Of a DNA stretch of 64,000 nt, positions 38,216 through 53,194 are shown piece by piece. The first letter of the stretch is position 1, and every line of letters starts with the position of its first letter. Both the position numbers and the translations under genes were made by a program. Origin of the DNA: Eucalyptus grandis (lineage: Eukaryota; Streptophyta; Magnoliopsida; Myrtales; Myrtaceae); contig NC_052613.1 of NCBI RefSeq assembly GCF_016545825.1, positions 2,728,001 through 2,792,000 on the forward strand. Direction: 5' to 3'. Under the pieces are notes generated by a model that was given only the letters and a program-made list of their open reading frames with translations, did not search any database and had not been told where the DNA came from.

Positions 38216-39763
38216 GGGAGAAGTACACTATCGGTGCCATAAGTTGTGTACGGTGCTCACTTTGGTGCCAAAAGTTTCAATTGGATCACTTAAGTGCCAA
38301 ATCAGAGGAAAAACTATCACTTTGGTGCCACCGGCAAGAGATTCCGGCCAAAATGATGATGTGGCTTTTATATTTAATAAAAAAAAAATTGATATGGCTT
38401 GAGAAGCGACATCGTTTTCCGTCCTCCTTAAGAAAACAAAGTCGTTTTGCCATCTTAAGTGGATAGCCTCACAAAAACGACGCCGCACAACTCATTTTGG
38501 GATTTTTTTTTTTTTAATTTGGAGATTGATATTAGGTTCCGATCCTCATCGGCCGTTGACCTAGCTCACTCGGCCGTTGTCACTCGGCCATCAACCTAGC
38601 TTGCTCGCCCGCCATCGCTTGGCGGCGTGAGGTTCGCACTTGAGCGAGATCATGGCCTTCAACTTGGCTGTCGAGTGGCCAAGTTGGGGTTGGGGTCGAG
38701 GTCAAAGCTATAGCCTCTAAGTGTGGGGGCCGTCAAGGACAGTGACTAGCCCATCACCAACAGAGGCAGAGGTGAGGGATGTTGGTGGTTGAAGGGGGAG
38801 GAGGAGGGAAAACCAATGTAATTTTTAAAACAACACAAGGGAGTGGCCGAGATTATCCGGCAGTCGAATCAAAACCGGTTGTCGTTGATGAAAATGGCGT
38901 CTAGATCCTTGTCAAAGAGCTCGTGGGACTGACCCGTCGAACTCATTGAACTAGAAGTCCAAGAACTTGAGTGCCGGGAGCTCCAACACGACCTCGGGAA
39001 CTTCTTGGCGAACCGGTTGTTGCTTAGATCTAGCTCAAAAAGTCACTTTAGGTTCTGAAACTTCTACGGCACGCTGCCATAGAAGCGGTTGGAGTTGAGG
39101 TGGAAGAACGTGAAGTTGGTGAGCAGGCCGAGCTCCTTGGGGAGGTACCTGGTGATGTCGTTGTGGTTGAGGTCGACACCGGGGTCATCAGGGGCGAGGG
39201 AGCAGAAGACGTTGGAGTAGCCACAAACGTCGGGGCCGACCCAATTGGTGGTGAAGTTGTTGGGGTCAAAGAGGATGGCCTGCTTCAAGGCTTGGAGGGC
39301 GATGTAGGCATTGCGGAGGCGTGGATTCTCGAAGGAGGTGGAGGAGTTGATGGTGACTTGCTCACCATGGTTGCTAAACTCGTCAAGGTAGTGGAGGAGG
39401 CGGTGGTGCTTGACGGCGCCATGGGCGAGAGCGAGTGGACAACAAGGGAGGAGAAGAGGACGAAGAGGGCGGCGGTGGTCGAGATTATCCGGCAGATTTA
39501 GGGTTTAGGGTTTTGAATTGGGGGAGAGAAACCAAATGACGTCATTTTGTAGTTTACATGTTGATTGTACTCTCCGGCTTGCCACATCAGCGTAAAAAAT
39601 TAATAAAAAAGTGCCATGTTGGATTTCCAGTCAATCTTATCGAAGTTGGCATCAAAATGATTATTTTTCAAACTTTTTGGCACTTAACTGATCCGACGGA
39701 AACTTTTGACACCAAAGTGAGCGCCATACACAACTTATGGCATTGATAGTGTACTTCTTCCTC
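38216..39763. mobile_element. Pack-MULE-like element carrying an LRX gene fragment
   Basis: Terminal inverted repeats of roughly 110 bp: the left has GAAGTACACTATCGGTGCCA, the right its inverse with a few changes (GATAGTGTACTTCTTC). No transposase is present and the interior holds a captured extensin-family fragment, which is the Pack-MULE pattern. Simple target duplications are absent. Instead about 125 bp of host sequence is repeated on both sides. Its subterminal GGTGCC/ACTTAAGTGCC words resemble those of the foldback element at 30.4-34.5 kb. Confidence 0.7.
38860..39500 (-). pseudogene. Captured leucine-rich repeat extensin (LRX) N-terminal fragment
   Basis: Minus-strand translation, changing frame, gives a hydrophobic leader (IISTTAALFVLFSSLVV), then SFENPRLRNAYIALQALKQ, then ILFDPNNFTTNWVGPDVCGY, VFCS, and GVDLNHNDITRYLPKELG followed by FHLNSNRFYGSVP. 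Further on come ELPALKFLDF, a stop, FNEFDGSV, FDKDLDAIFINDNRF and PDNLGHS. This order is the N-terminal and LRR region of plant LRX cell-wall proteins. The extensin (Ser-Pro) tail is missing. At least two frame changes and two stops mean it cannot encode an LRX. A 21-bp direct repeat (38843-38863 and 39475-39495) brackets it. Confidence 0.75.
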
Positions 39764-40905
39764 TTGAGTATGACAAAAAAAAAAGACGAGTATGACCAAA
39801 AAAAAAAGTTTGCCGGTGACGTGATGACATCAATCCACATCCATCTCTCTCTTGAGCTTAGCCAAAATATAGTTGCCATTCAACCCTAGTTTAACTTTCA
39901 TAGTAAAAGGAGCTTAAACCCTTCATTTCTAAACTCGAGCTCATCGCACAACATCTTAATTTTTTTTTAAATTCTTATATGAAATTACTAACTTTAATCA
40001 AGCGATTTATCAAACTTTTCTCCAAGTGAGTTATCAATTAAGTTTGGATTCTTAATTGTTATTTGAGTTAGTCACCAGTCTAATATTAGAAAATTGGTGT
40101 TTCATTTATCCTTAATTAAATTTTGTGTCTCAAAAAAATCATAATGGTTGATCTCTAATTAGTTTTCATGTCGTAAAAAATATCGACCAATGTTTCCTTC
40201 GTCGGCTTCTATTAACTATTCTAAATAATTACAAACATGGAAACACATTTGGTAAACAATTTGGATGATCGATGTATGACTTGATTCCTCATGAAAATTC
40301 ACCATAGATGGGTTTTTTAAACGACATTATTTTTGAGAAGTCGGATCTAAAAAATAAACTTAGATTGAAAAATCTGCTAAAATTTACTAATTTGTGCTAA
40401 GAGCTCCCTCACCTTTCAAAAAGTGGGGAAATGATCACAAGAGTTGATAAATTAGGAAAAAAAAGCCAAATAAAAGTTAGTAAGAATTTAAATGAGAAGT
40501 AACCCAAAAGAAGTTGGTTATTCTAATTGGAGAAAAGTTGGTAAATAATCAAAAGAAAGACTAAGAAATTCATATGGGAGTTAAGTAAATTTAGGCTAGC
40601 AGTAAGGATGATAAGTAAAAGTTAGTGAGAAAATTTGATAACTTGTAAATTGCAAAAAAAAAATTCTAATAATTTCATAACAAATAAGTTACCGAGACAA
40701 AAGGGTGATTGGTAACTTATCTAATCAATAGTTTTTTAACACGGATGAGATGTTTCAAATTTCTACCAGCACAAATTTTTTTCTTTTAATGAGACAAGAG
40801 AATCATCCTAACATAGTATTTTGCTAGGTAGATAAAGGAAAGTCAATGTGTCTTCTTTTTCCATAGACAAGGTAACATTATCCTCATGTCAAAATATACC
40901 TATGG

Positions 40906-40950
<45 letters not shown>

Positions 40951-41339
40951 GCATGAAAATTGAACCATGAATGCAAAACCTTCAAAGAAGAATCAATGGC
41001 GAGATGCATGCGGCATATCCGAATGCCAAATCTCTAGTATGGACACAATAATATCTATTGGCAGCATGTGAGTCATGTGTTGTGGAAAGTAAGTAATTGA
41101 ACAATAAAATAGACAAAAAAAAAAAAGTAGATTGAACACCAAATTTATTTATGTTGTTCGAGTAATAATGAATTCTACTATGGATAAACGATACAATGGA
41201 GATTATAATCATACTTGAGTCACTCAAATATTTTAAGTATTTCTAAAGCCCCAATTACACTTAATATCTTACTTAGTGTTTTGCCTCGAAATTCCTCCCG
41301 ACATAAACTTTCATCCTTGCAAAAATTAAATAGATCTTA
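39764..41339. repeat. Spacer repeat unit 3, middle part
   Basis: Starts with the right copy of the ~125-bp duplication, then matches 23590-25090 and 62340-63650 nearly throughout. No gene. Confidence 0.65.
40910..40943. repeat. CT microsatellite
   Basis: About 34 bp of uninterrupted CT followed by TATCTCTC. Confidence 0.85.
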
Positions 41340-41864
41340 GGCTCTATTTGTTTCATCTAAAATAATTTACAGGAAAAAAAAGTGTTTGTTTTGGAAATAA
41401 ATTGATTAAGGAAAATATTTTTCATTAATGGAAAAAAATTTTTTAAAATGGGGAAAATGTTTTTCATTTTTCCATATCTTTCACCTCTCTTTCTCTCATC
41501 AAACACATTTTCTATTTATTTATTTCTATTTATTTATTTTTTATATTTTTAAAATTGAGTTTTTAATTTTTTTCCTTTTTTTTTTTTTTTTTTCTTCTTG
41601 CTTGGCTTTGGCTAGTTGGTGATCGGCTAAGGCCAAGGAAGAAAAAAAAAAATAAAGAAAAGAAAAGAAAAAATAATCAATTTAAAAATCAATTGAAAAA
41701 GATAAAATAACAAAAAAAAAATTGAAAATGAGCCTACTAAGGAAATCTCTATTCATCTTCAAATTTCAATCGAACACCATAATATATGGTTATTTTTCCA
41801 AGAAAATGACTTCTTGAAAAACAATTTTCGAAAATATCACATTTTTCACATGGCAAATGGAGCC
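41340..41864. mobile_element. Tourist-like MITE, complete (525 bp)
   Basis: Starts GGCTCTATTTG and ends CAAATGGAGCC with TTA on both sides (41337-41339, 41865-41867). Interior is AT-rich GGAAAATATTTTTC-type sequence. Relatives lie at 25093-25608 and from 63654, and similar sequence fills CRK intron 1. Confidence 0.7.
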
Positions 41865-41929
41865 TTAAACTCACGAGATTTAATTGGCTTGAACACTATC
41901 GGGGACCAACAAAAGCCAAGGAAGATGAC

Positions 41930-41962
<33 letters not shown>

Positions 41963-43908
41963 TTTAATTGGCTTGAATATTAAATCTTTTTTCCTTTATT
42001 AAAAAAAAAACATTAAATCTTCTTGGACGTAATTTTACGAATAAGAAAAAAAGTCCACTTTCAAGCACTCGATATTGGGCGCTTCAAGAAAGTGCACACC
42101 TTGTCAAAAACGACTCTCCACCGCAAGAAGACTCGCAGCATGAATATATAGGTTGGTCAACGTGGCCAACTTATAGTAGAATTTAATTTCCCCCTGTTCT
42201 TTCTCTGCACGCTGACCGAGCCCAAGTCCAACACAAAGTCCATGTTGGACTTTTCAGTTTGAGAACACACTCCTATTCTTTTACAGAATGTGCTTCAACA
42301 AACTTGCGTCTCATTCAAAGCACTTATCCATTATTAATCGTCCCTTCAACGCCAAATAATTTCCGTATTTTTCAGCATTCTTTGTTCGGATCAAGTTTCG
42401 TAGGATGGGCTCACATCCGAGACATATTCTAACACCATGCACTGCAAAATAAGGGTGCGCATGACAAAATTTCTATTTCAAGAATTGAGAAGTTAAAAAT
42501 TTTAGCTTTTGATTTATTCTTCAAATCAATTTATGGAATAAAAATCTGTTCTAGAAATAGAAAAATTAAATTGTGTTACCAAATGGATTCTTGTTCTAAA
42601 CCTGTTTTAAAGAATAGAGAAACAAAAAAAATAGAGAAATATAAATTTTATCATGCGCAGCCTAAGAGGTTCAAGTGAAGTCCTCTCCTCTCTAAGCTCG
42701 CCCCCATCCTAGTTATAGCTCAAAAATCATGCGTGTCTCTGATTGAGTTGAGATGAACAATAAATCTAAGTTCATAGCCGTTGATCAACTACAATCACCT
42801 AACACACATGCGTTCATCTCGTATTGCAAGGTAACTGATGTTTTGGTGTATAGTAGATGGAACTGCAATCATGACTAAAGTGGAGAGCTGCTTCATGCGA
42901 TGGCTTTTTCCAACCCTATTTTGAGTCTTATGATGGCACATCTTTGGCAAGGACACCACGTTGATATTAAGCTCGCAACCTAACTCGTCGAGCATAATAA
43001 GTTATTTTTGTATCATGAATTGGTGAAGAACCCGTTTTCAAATGACTTTTCAATAACATTGGAGTATATAATGAGATGTTACCAGTCTCATCTCATAACT
43101 TCAATTCAAGTTATACCTACACTATGCATTTACTTCACTAACCCATTGTCCACACCGTATTCTAGATGTCTACTCAATTATCTCAAGGCCCTAATACTAT
43201 GTTGTATGCCAGCCTAGTTGTGTTTCCTTTCTCTTTTTCAATAAAACCAAGTTGACATACAAGAGTAAGGGGCATCAAAACACGTTACATCTTGATACTT
43301 TTATAATCTAGTCCTCCAGTATTTGATTCTCGAGTGTAATGGGCCAATTCAGGATTCATAAAAAAGGCCAAGAGGTCTTTACATTTTGTGATAGGTGGCT
43401 AAACGCCCCAAGAGTGAAGAGAAGAATCTCACAAATAGCTTATCAAAGTACACTTATCTTACTCTTGAACTAACTTCAATTCAAAACGACCTGTAAAGTG
43501 ATGGAGAATGTGGAGGTAAGTTATGTTTCAAATTGAAGAATTAATTTTGACTGTAGACGGGAATGAAGTTGTCTCAAGCTGTTTTTTGAGATCAACACGG
43601 ACTTGATGAAATATATTCATGAAGATTATAGATTTCTTAATTAGAAAATATTACCGGAGATATTATTAAATATTAAGGATATTATTCTATATTTCATTAT
43701 TCTCTTCAACAATTAATGTCCTTTCCTATGCATGTTGCTTGGGTATGATAACCCTCCTCAAATAACGTGTAAAGTGAAGTCAATTAAGTAAAGCTTCTCT
43801 CATCCTCTCTCATCAAGATCTTAGAATATTGACGAGTTAATTACACAGTACTTGTTTGGATTTGATTTGGGATTTTCCCCACGCTATTACACACATTTTC
43901 TCTCTTCG
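41865..43908. repeat. Spacer repeat unit 3, last part
   Basis: Matches 25609-27567 apart from the MITE at 42453-42662, a poly-A-rich insertion near 41900-42020 and a deletion at about 43210. No gene. Confidence 0.6.
42453..42662. mobile_element. Harbinger-type MITE (210 bp)
   Basis: Starts GGGTGCGCATGACAAAATTT and ends AAATTTTATCATGCGCAGCC, flanked by TAA (42450-42452, 42663-42665). The homologous site near 26110 is empty. Termini match the 2.4-kb element at 30516-32942, which may represent the longer parent. Confidence 0.8.
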
Positions 43909-43933
43909 ATAGAGAGAGAAATTCGAAGGAGAG

Positions 43934-44043
43934 ATGGGGTCGATCCTCAGCTCGTCATCGCGCGGTGCGAGCAAGGAGGCACTCGTGCCCACCACGGACA
44001 AGGCCAAGGAGATTGCCTCGTTGGCTCCCGTCGTCGTATTCAG
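43934..44043 (+). CDS. Glutaredoxin (GRXC1/C2-like) first exon, rest not found
   Basis: Encodes MGSILSSSSRGASKEALVP followed by TTDKAKEIASLAPVVVF, ending TTCAG|GTTGC, a split Ser codon with a GT donor. The MGS start, KAKEI helix and PVVVFS strand just before the CxxC active site match CC-type class I glutaredoxins, small thiol-disulfide oxidoreductases that use glutathione. In the family the next exon begins at KTYC. I cannot find such an exon in the following 1.2 kb, where a copia relic appears instead. It is probably an orphaned exon duplicated with the spacer. A sister copy is at 27663. The ATG is chosen because it opens the conserved MGS. Confidence 0.5.
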
Positions 44044-44627
44044 GTTGCTCCTTCCCTCCTCCTCCCTCCTGCGGCTCGTCGATCGAGCGATCTGCTTCTC
44101 CGGAACGGTCAAATTTTGATTTACCTGGGTTCCCATCCCAAGTCTTGTTCTTGAATGATCGGCTGTTGACTAGCTATCGGTGTCGTTCGCCATGCGATTC
44201 GCTGCTGAGTCCGATCGCGGGCGAAATTGCATCATCCAATGGCCTTGAACGGTAGAATTGATGTGCTAATTTGATGCATGGAAGGGAGTATATATTAGCT
44301 GAATTGGAGAGAATTGATTTTTGAGGGGGAAAGACCAGCACTTTTTTAGTGGGTTTTCGAATTTTGACCCAAAAAAGAAAAGGGTTTTGAATTAGATGCT
44401 TGTGGCTGTGGATTTTGCTATCATCTCGTGGTGCTGGTTGCTGAATTGATAGTGCAAGTCATTAACCTTAAACTATCATGTGTAAGGAGAGAAGTGCTAA
44501 CAAGACTTGCACTTACAATGGGTTTTGAATTTTGAGGGAAAAAATGATTTTGAATTAGATTTTTGTGGCAGTGGATTTTGCTATGATTTCATGCCGGTTA
44601 CTGAATTGATAATGCAAGTCACTAATG
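44044..44627. other. Sequence after the glutaredoxin exon
   Basis: Would be intron of the glutaredoxin. Matches 28906-29423 and contains the same nested direct duplication (44330-44480 echoed at 44500-44640). No coding exon seen. Confidence 0.4.
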
Positions 44628-45008
44628 CTAATCTACCACGTGTAATGAGGAAATTGCTAGTGGATTGAAGAGATCACTGTCGCCGGCATAGTATAGTTCT
44701 GTTAAAACTCGATTGTTGCAGACCCAAAGTGGCAGCAGCTCAAAATGAGAGTTTTGGAGATTGCTTAAATTGCTTTGACATTTAATTGCTCCAACCGGAT
44801 CAATGATCTTTCTTCCTCCAATTTTGGTAGGCTTCAAGATCACAGCGACATTGAGGCGAGCCACCTCCTTCAAGATCACAACGATCTAGGGTTTCCATCA
44901 CCTCTTGCTCATCAAGGAGATATTGAATCTTTCAAAGCAAGATGTTATAGTTCTCACCGTCGAGTTTCTCATCCTTGTTCAAATCATCAAAAAAATTTCT
45001 TGCAGCTA
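44628..45008 (-). mobile_element. Copia-type gag start, degenerate (second copy)
   Basis: Same relic as 29424-29798: FFDDLNKDEKLDGENYNILL, a stop, then KIQYLLDEQEVMETLDRCD, but the ATG is ATA and a short duplication of GATCACAACGA-type sequence splits the middle. Homology to the other copy ends near 45254. Confidence 0.5.
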
Positions 45009-45254
45009 TTTTCAACTCCATTCAAGAAATGCACAAGATATTAATAATATGTATATATCACTCTTTTGCAGCATTAATCTAAATTACATAATAAAAATTT
45101 TATGCAAGTCACAAGATCAAAAATTTGCCATGCTCCTGATCATCTCTTGCGCCCAAGTACTCAATCATTATATGTAATTTAATATGCGTAGAAATAAATT
45201 GCAGGAGGAAACTAATAAGTCTCAACTTGACTAAAAACACACTCCCACTTAACA

Positions 45255-45425
45255 GGGAGACTATTTACAGTAATAAAATATTATATTATCAATTATAATA
45301 AATTATAAAAATATCCAGAATATTAAATATATCAAGAATATTATAGATGCCAGGATATGGGAAGGATATTTAGAATATTAAAGATCTCCAGAATATCCAG
45401 AATATTGTAAAGATAATCTCATTGT
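45255..45425. repeat. AGAATATT-rich imperfect repeat
   Basis: Irregular repeats of CCAGAATATT/AAGAATATT with AT spacers (about 45310-45410), absent from the sister unit. Possibly an LTR relic. Confidence 0.4.
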
Positions 45426-46306
45426 ATCTTACAGTTTTGCCGATCGACGGAAGCAATCTCAAAATCGCGAGAGTGTTGCTGAAGAAGCTGGATTCCAACA
45501 CCCTGATGGTGGCCCTTTCTCTCCCCTCGCGTGATCTATAATGGGAGTGATGTTGTTCATGAAGGGCATTTGCAATATACGATTATGAATTAACGGTATA
45601 CGTGCCCAAAGTATTTGATGTTTTTTGCATTTGTTGGGGTGGGGCGATGGGTGCTTTGCTTTTCTTCTTAGCGTCCATCAAAGTCTCTTCTCTCTGCAAG
45701 TTCTTCTTTCGAGGTTTCTGGTTCAGGCACATCGTCACCTTCATCGTCGTCGGAGGAGCTTTCTTAGAGTCTGTCCCTCTCAATCATCACCATTGGGAAT
45801 GCAGAATTTCTCTTTCTTGTCATCAGGAAATCAATGCAGAAGAGGATGTGCGACAATGCGCCGAAGCTATGGGCAGCAAAGGGTAAGCGAGACAGTCGCG
45901 GATTTTGAAGCAACGTAAAATTATTTCAACCAAAAAAGAGAAGAAAAAATGACATAAAACTATGAAAAAAACAGAACGACTTTTGTTTCTTTTTCTTTCC
46001 TTTTATTACATAACCTATGATTGACTCTGGAGCCGAAACATCCCAACATGGTATGACTCACCAATCAAGATGTAAAACTACGAAAAAACAGAGCAATCGC
46101 ATCTCACTTAGATTCATATATTTGTGGGATATTTGTGATTTATCGATTTAAGATTGGACTCATTGTCATCTAAACATGCTGGTAACCAAGTAAGGATAAT
46201 CCGACTCATGCCGTGATGTCACTAAAATCTGCACTGCTTGTCGTTTGCAAAGTGTTCGTATTCGTTGGAAGAAGAAGAAAAAGAAAGGTCCCAATCCTAA
46301 AGGGTT
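45426..46306. other. 3' flank of CRK copy 3
   Basis: Aligns with 8590-8961 plus 12917-13590, the 3' flank of copy 2, uninterrupted by the LTR found there. Minus-strand frames here are related to the acidic frame at 12930-13065 but contain stops. Confidence 0.45.
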
Positions 46307-46892
46307 AATGCTGTTGGGGTTTCATGAATCATGTATAGGTAAAATTAACATAAAGAACGCAGCGGAAACAAAGATATATTTTATACATGATTCTTCTAAG
46401 GCGTTGTTTGTGCGTTTTAATCAAAAATTTGAACATAAAAGGGAGTTAAACGAATTACCTCTCGAAGCACACTTGAAACAAGTCGTTTGGATGTTCTACA
46501 GTTCAAGTCCCACAAGCGTTAGACCTCTAGTTTAGACACACCAACAACGAACGTCGAACGGAAGAGAGAACTTTTGGATATTCACCACTTCGATCGTGCT
46601 AGCAATCACGTGGAAACAATCCGTTGTATTCTTGATGTATAATAGTCACGGCCCGAAGGAAATAATTGTTTTTCTTCCTCCTGTCTCGAAGACACAAGAA
46701 CACACGCACACTTTTACTCAATATTCAGCAACTAGCAGAACTTCAAGTTTTTGTTCATGGTGAAGAGCCGATCCGGAACAAGAAAACAAAACACTCGAAG
46801 TCTCCTTTTATTTTTCCAGCAGCACTTTAACTCTCGTCCCTCAATTGCTTTTATAATAAAATTGACCAGCAACGGTTGCTAATCGATGGACG

Positions 46893-47029
46893 ATCGTGCA
46901 TGAGCAACCGCTCATGCACGATTTGACATGATGGTCAGCGGTTGACCATCCATGCTTCGTGCATAATGGTCAGCAACCGCTGACCATTACGCTTCGTGCA
47001 TGTGCACGAATCGTGCACATGCATGAAGC
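46893..47029. repeat. Cluster of four hairpins inside the LTR
   Basis: Successive inverted repeats: 46893-46922 (13-bp arms, AACC loop), 46931-46949 (7-bp arms), 46964-46989 (11-bp arms, AACC loop) and 46991-47029 (19-bp arms, one mismatch, 1-base loop). The words GTGCATGAGC and TGGTCAGC recur among them. Confidence 0.85.
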
Positions 47030-47101
47030 TTTAATTAATTTTTAATTAGTTAATTAATTAATTAATTAATTAAATGAATAATAATTAATTAATTAATCAA
47101 T
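47030..47101. repeat. TTAA/TAAT simple repeat
   Basis: A run of TTAATTAA-type units directly follows the hairpin cluster. Confidence 0.8.
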
Positions 47102-48455
47102 TCCCTTTTTAAAAATAAAAAGAACATAATTTTATGTGTACAATTGGAATACATTAACATGTATCCACTTTGAGAATGCGTGTGCATCATATGTAAATAG
47201 GCTCGTGACTATAATACAAATTAAATTAAATTTCATTTAATTTAATTTCAAATCGACACAATTCGATTGCAATAATTGCAAACACATTTGCAATTATATT
47301 TCTCTCTTGTTCCATGTTATCCTAATTGTTTATGGTGTGTGACATCCCTAGGTTCATCACTAAACTGGTAGTAAGACTTGTACTAACACATTAGTACTCC
47401 CACAAGAATTAATTGTCCCGATTAATCTTTGGGTCTTACAAGTCATGATTGACATCTAGCAATATGTCATGGCTACCCAGATAGTGTGAATATTTTAATA
47501 ACATAATGAACCTATCAGCTTTGGCTACAGTGTAATTTAATCCCTCTGTCTTACTATGTCCCGATCAAACAAAGACCATGGAATATTAGTCAAGTCATTA
47601 ATTCGATCATATGCACAAATCTAATTGACATGCATTTTATTCGAGACATAAACAATTTATTCTCGGTTACAACCCCGGCCGAGGATTTCAATGTATTGTC
47701 ACAATTAGATTGCATAGGACATCATTATTATACCTTGCATATAACAAGGAGACAGATTCCATATTCCGCACACGTGTAACTTCATATATGAACAAACTAT
47801 GACCATCAGGTATAAAGACGGATCAACAACCCGGCATTATGTGCACCCGTGAACCATAGTTGTTCAATACACAAGTTAACACTGTGCCTCAGGTCTATGA
47901 ATTATTTATACAAGACCAAATGATGAACAATTAGACATTGACCACGCTAAAAGCTTCCATGTCGCTAATCGTTCCATATGTGTCACATTCAGTGAATTTG
48001 TCTAATACAAACACATGTGTTCTAACTCATGCATCATAATACCCAATGACATGTGACTCATCATACCCTTAAGTATCCAATACTTAATGGCGAAGTTAAG
48101 AACACACCGGTCTCAATAGGATTATTAATATCCACTCAATAATCCATCGACCGGGAACGATTTAAAGATTCAGTCTAACTATGAACCCGTCACATATATT
48201 CTTGACGTCTCAAGAATAGGTCTAGTTGCAACTGATCTTATGGAATCATTCATCAATATAAAATAATTGGACAAATGAATGAATACGTCATTGCCATTAA
48301 TTAAATAATGAAAGTACAACCGAAATCCCTAATTTGTAACCATTACATAGTAGCTTTAGGGCATACATTCAACAAATGCAGCAAAGCTGGAAGAGGGCTT
48401 CTTGTCAAGCTGGAAGAGACCTCGGATGCCGTGAGTTGGTTCAACAGCCATGTGT

Positions 48456-52795
<4,340 letters not shown>

Positions 52796-53194
52796 GGGCT
52801 CTGCTTGAGATACGCTCGGTTATCAAATTATCCTTTTCTCTCAGTTCTCTTCAAAGAGAGAAGAAGAAGAATAAGAAGAAAACGGGAATATTTGAGCAAG
52901 AGCGCGATGGGAGCTCCGATTCAACCTGATGATCTCATAAAAAGCTTCAACCAGCTACGCAACGTGGAATCGGAGCGACAGACTGATGCTTGACTTTTGG
53001 GGTCTCGTTTTTCACACCACCCCTTGCTTTCTTTATGCTACAGTAGAGCTTTCTGGAAAGTGCCATGGTGATGCCAGGTCCCAGGAACTGCCGCGAGGGT
53101 GGGTGTCGGATGTCGCTGTCTCGTTGTTTAGCGATATTTCTGTCGCATTGCGTTCAGGGAAGGTGCCATGAATATTGTGGTTGGCGGTAGATAG
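52796..53194 (-). promoter_or_regulatory. 5' leader and proximal promoter of CRK copy 3
   Basis: Aligns with 18731-19360 upstream of copy 2, including the CTT-rich leader. It lacks the GA microsatellite block and is cut at 53194 by a 968-bp Mutator-like element. Promoter sequence resumes at 54172. Confidence 0.5.

Larger units (their letters stand above)
46312..48374 (+). mobile_element. Solo LTR (2.06 kb), copia-like, beside CRK copy 3
   Basis: Starts TGTTGGGGTTTCATG and ends GGGCATACATTCAACA, with a perfect 5-bp duplication AATGC (46307-46311, 48375-48379). The copy 2 flank (around 13580) is the empty site. The AACGCAGCGGAAA word near the left end and TAGGGCATA near the right end are, as I know them, features of SIRE/Maximus-type copia LTRs. 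No internal coding region. It starts about 80 bp beyond the CRK copy 3 stop, so it probably lies within or next to the transcript end. Confidence 0.8.

Noticed and set aside
40910..40943. CRISPR-like or regulated tandem array
   Set aside because: Simple CT microsatellite. No spaced direct repeats anywhere in the window resemble CRISPR, and the DNA is plant nuclear.
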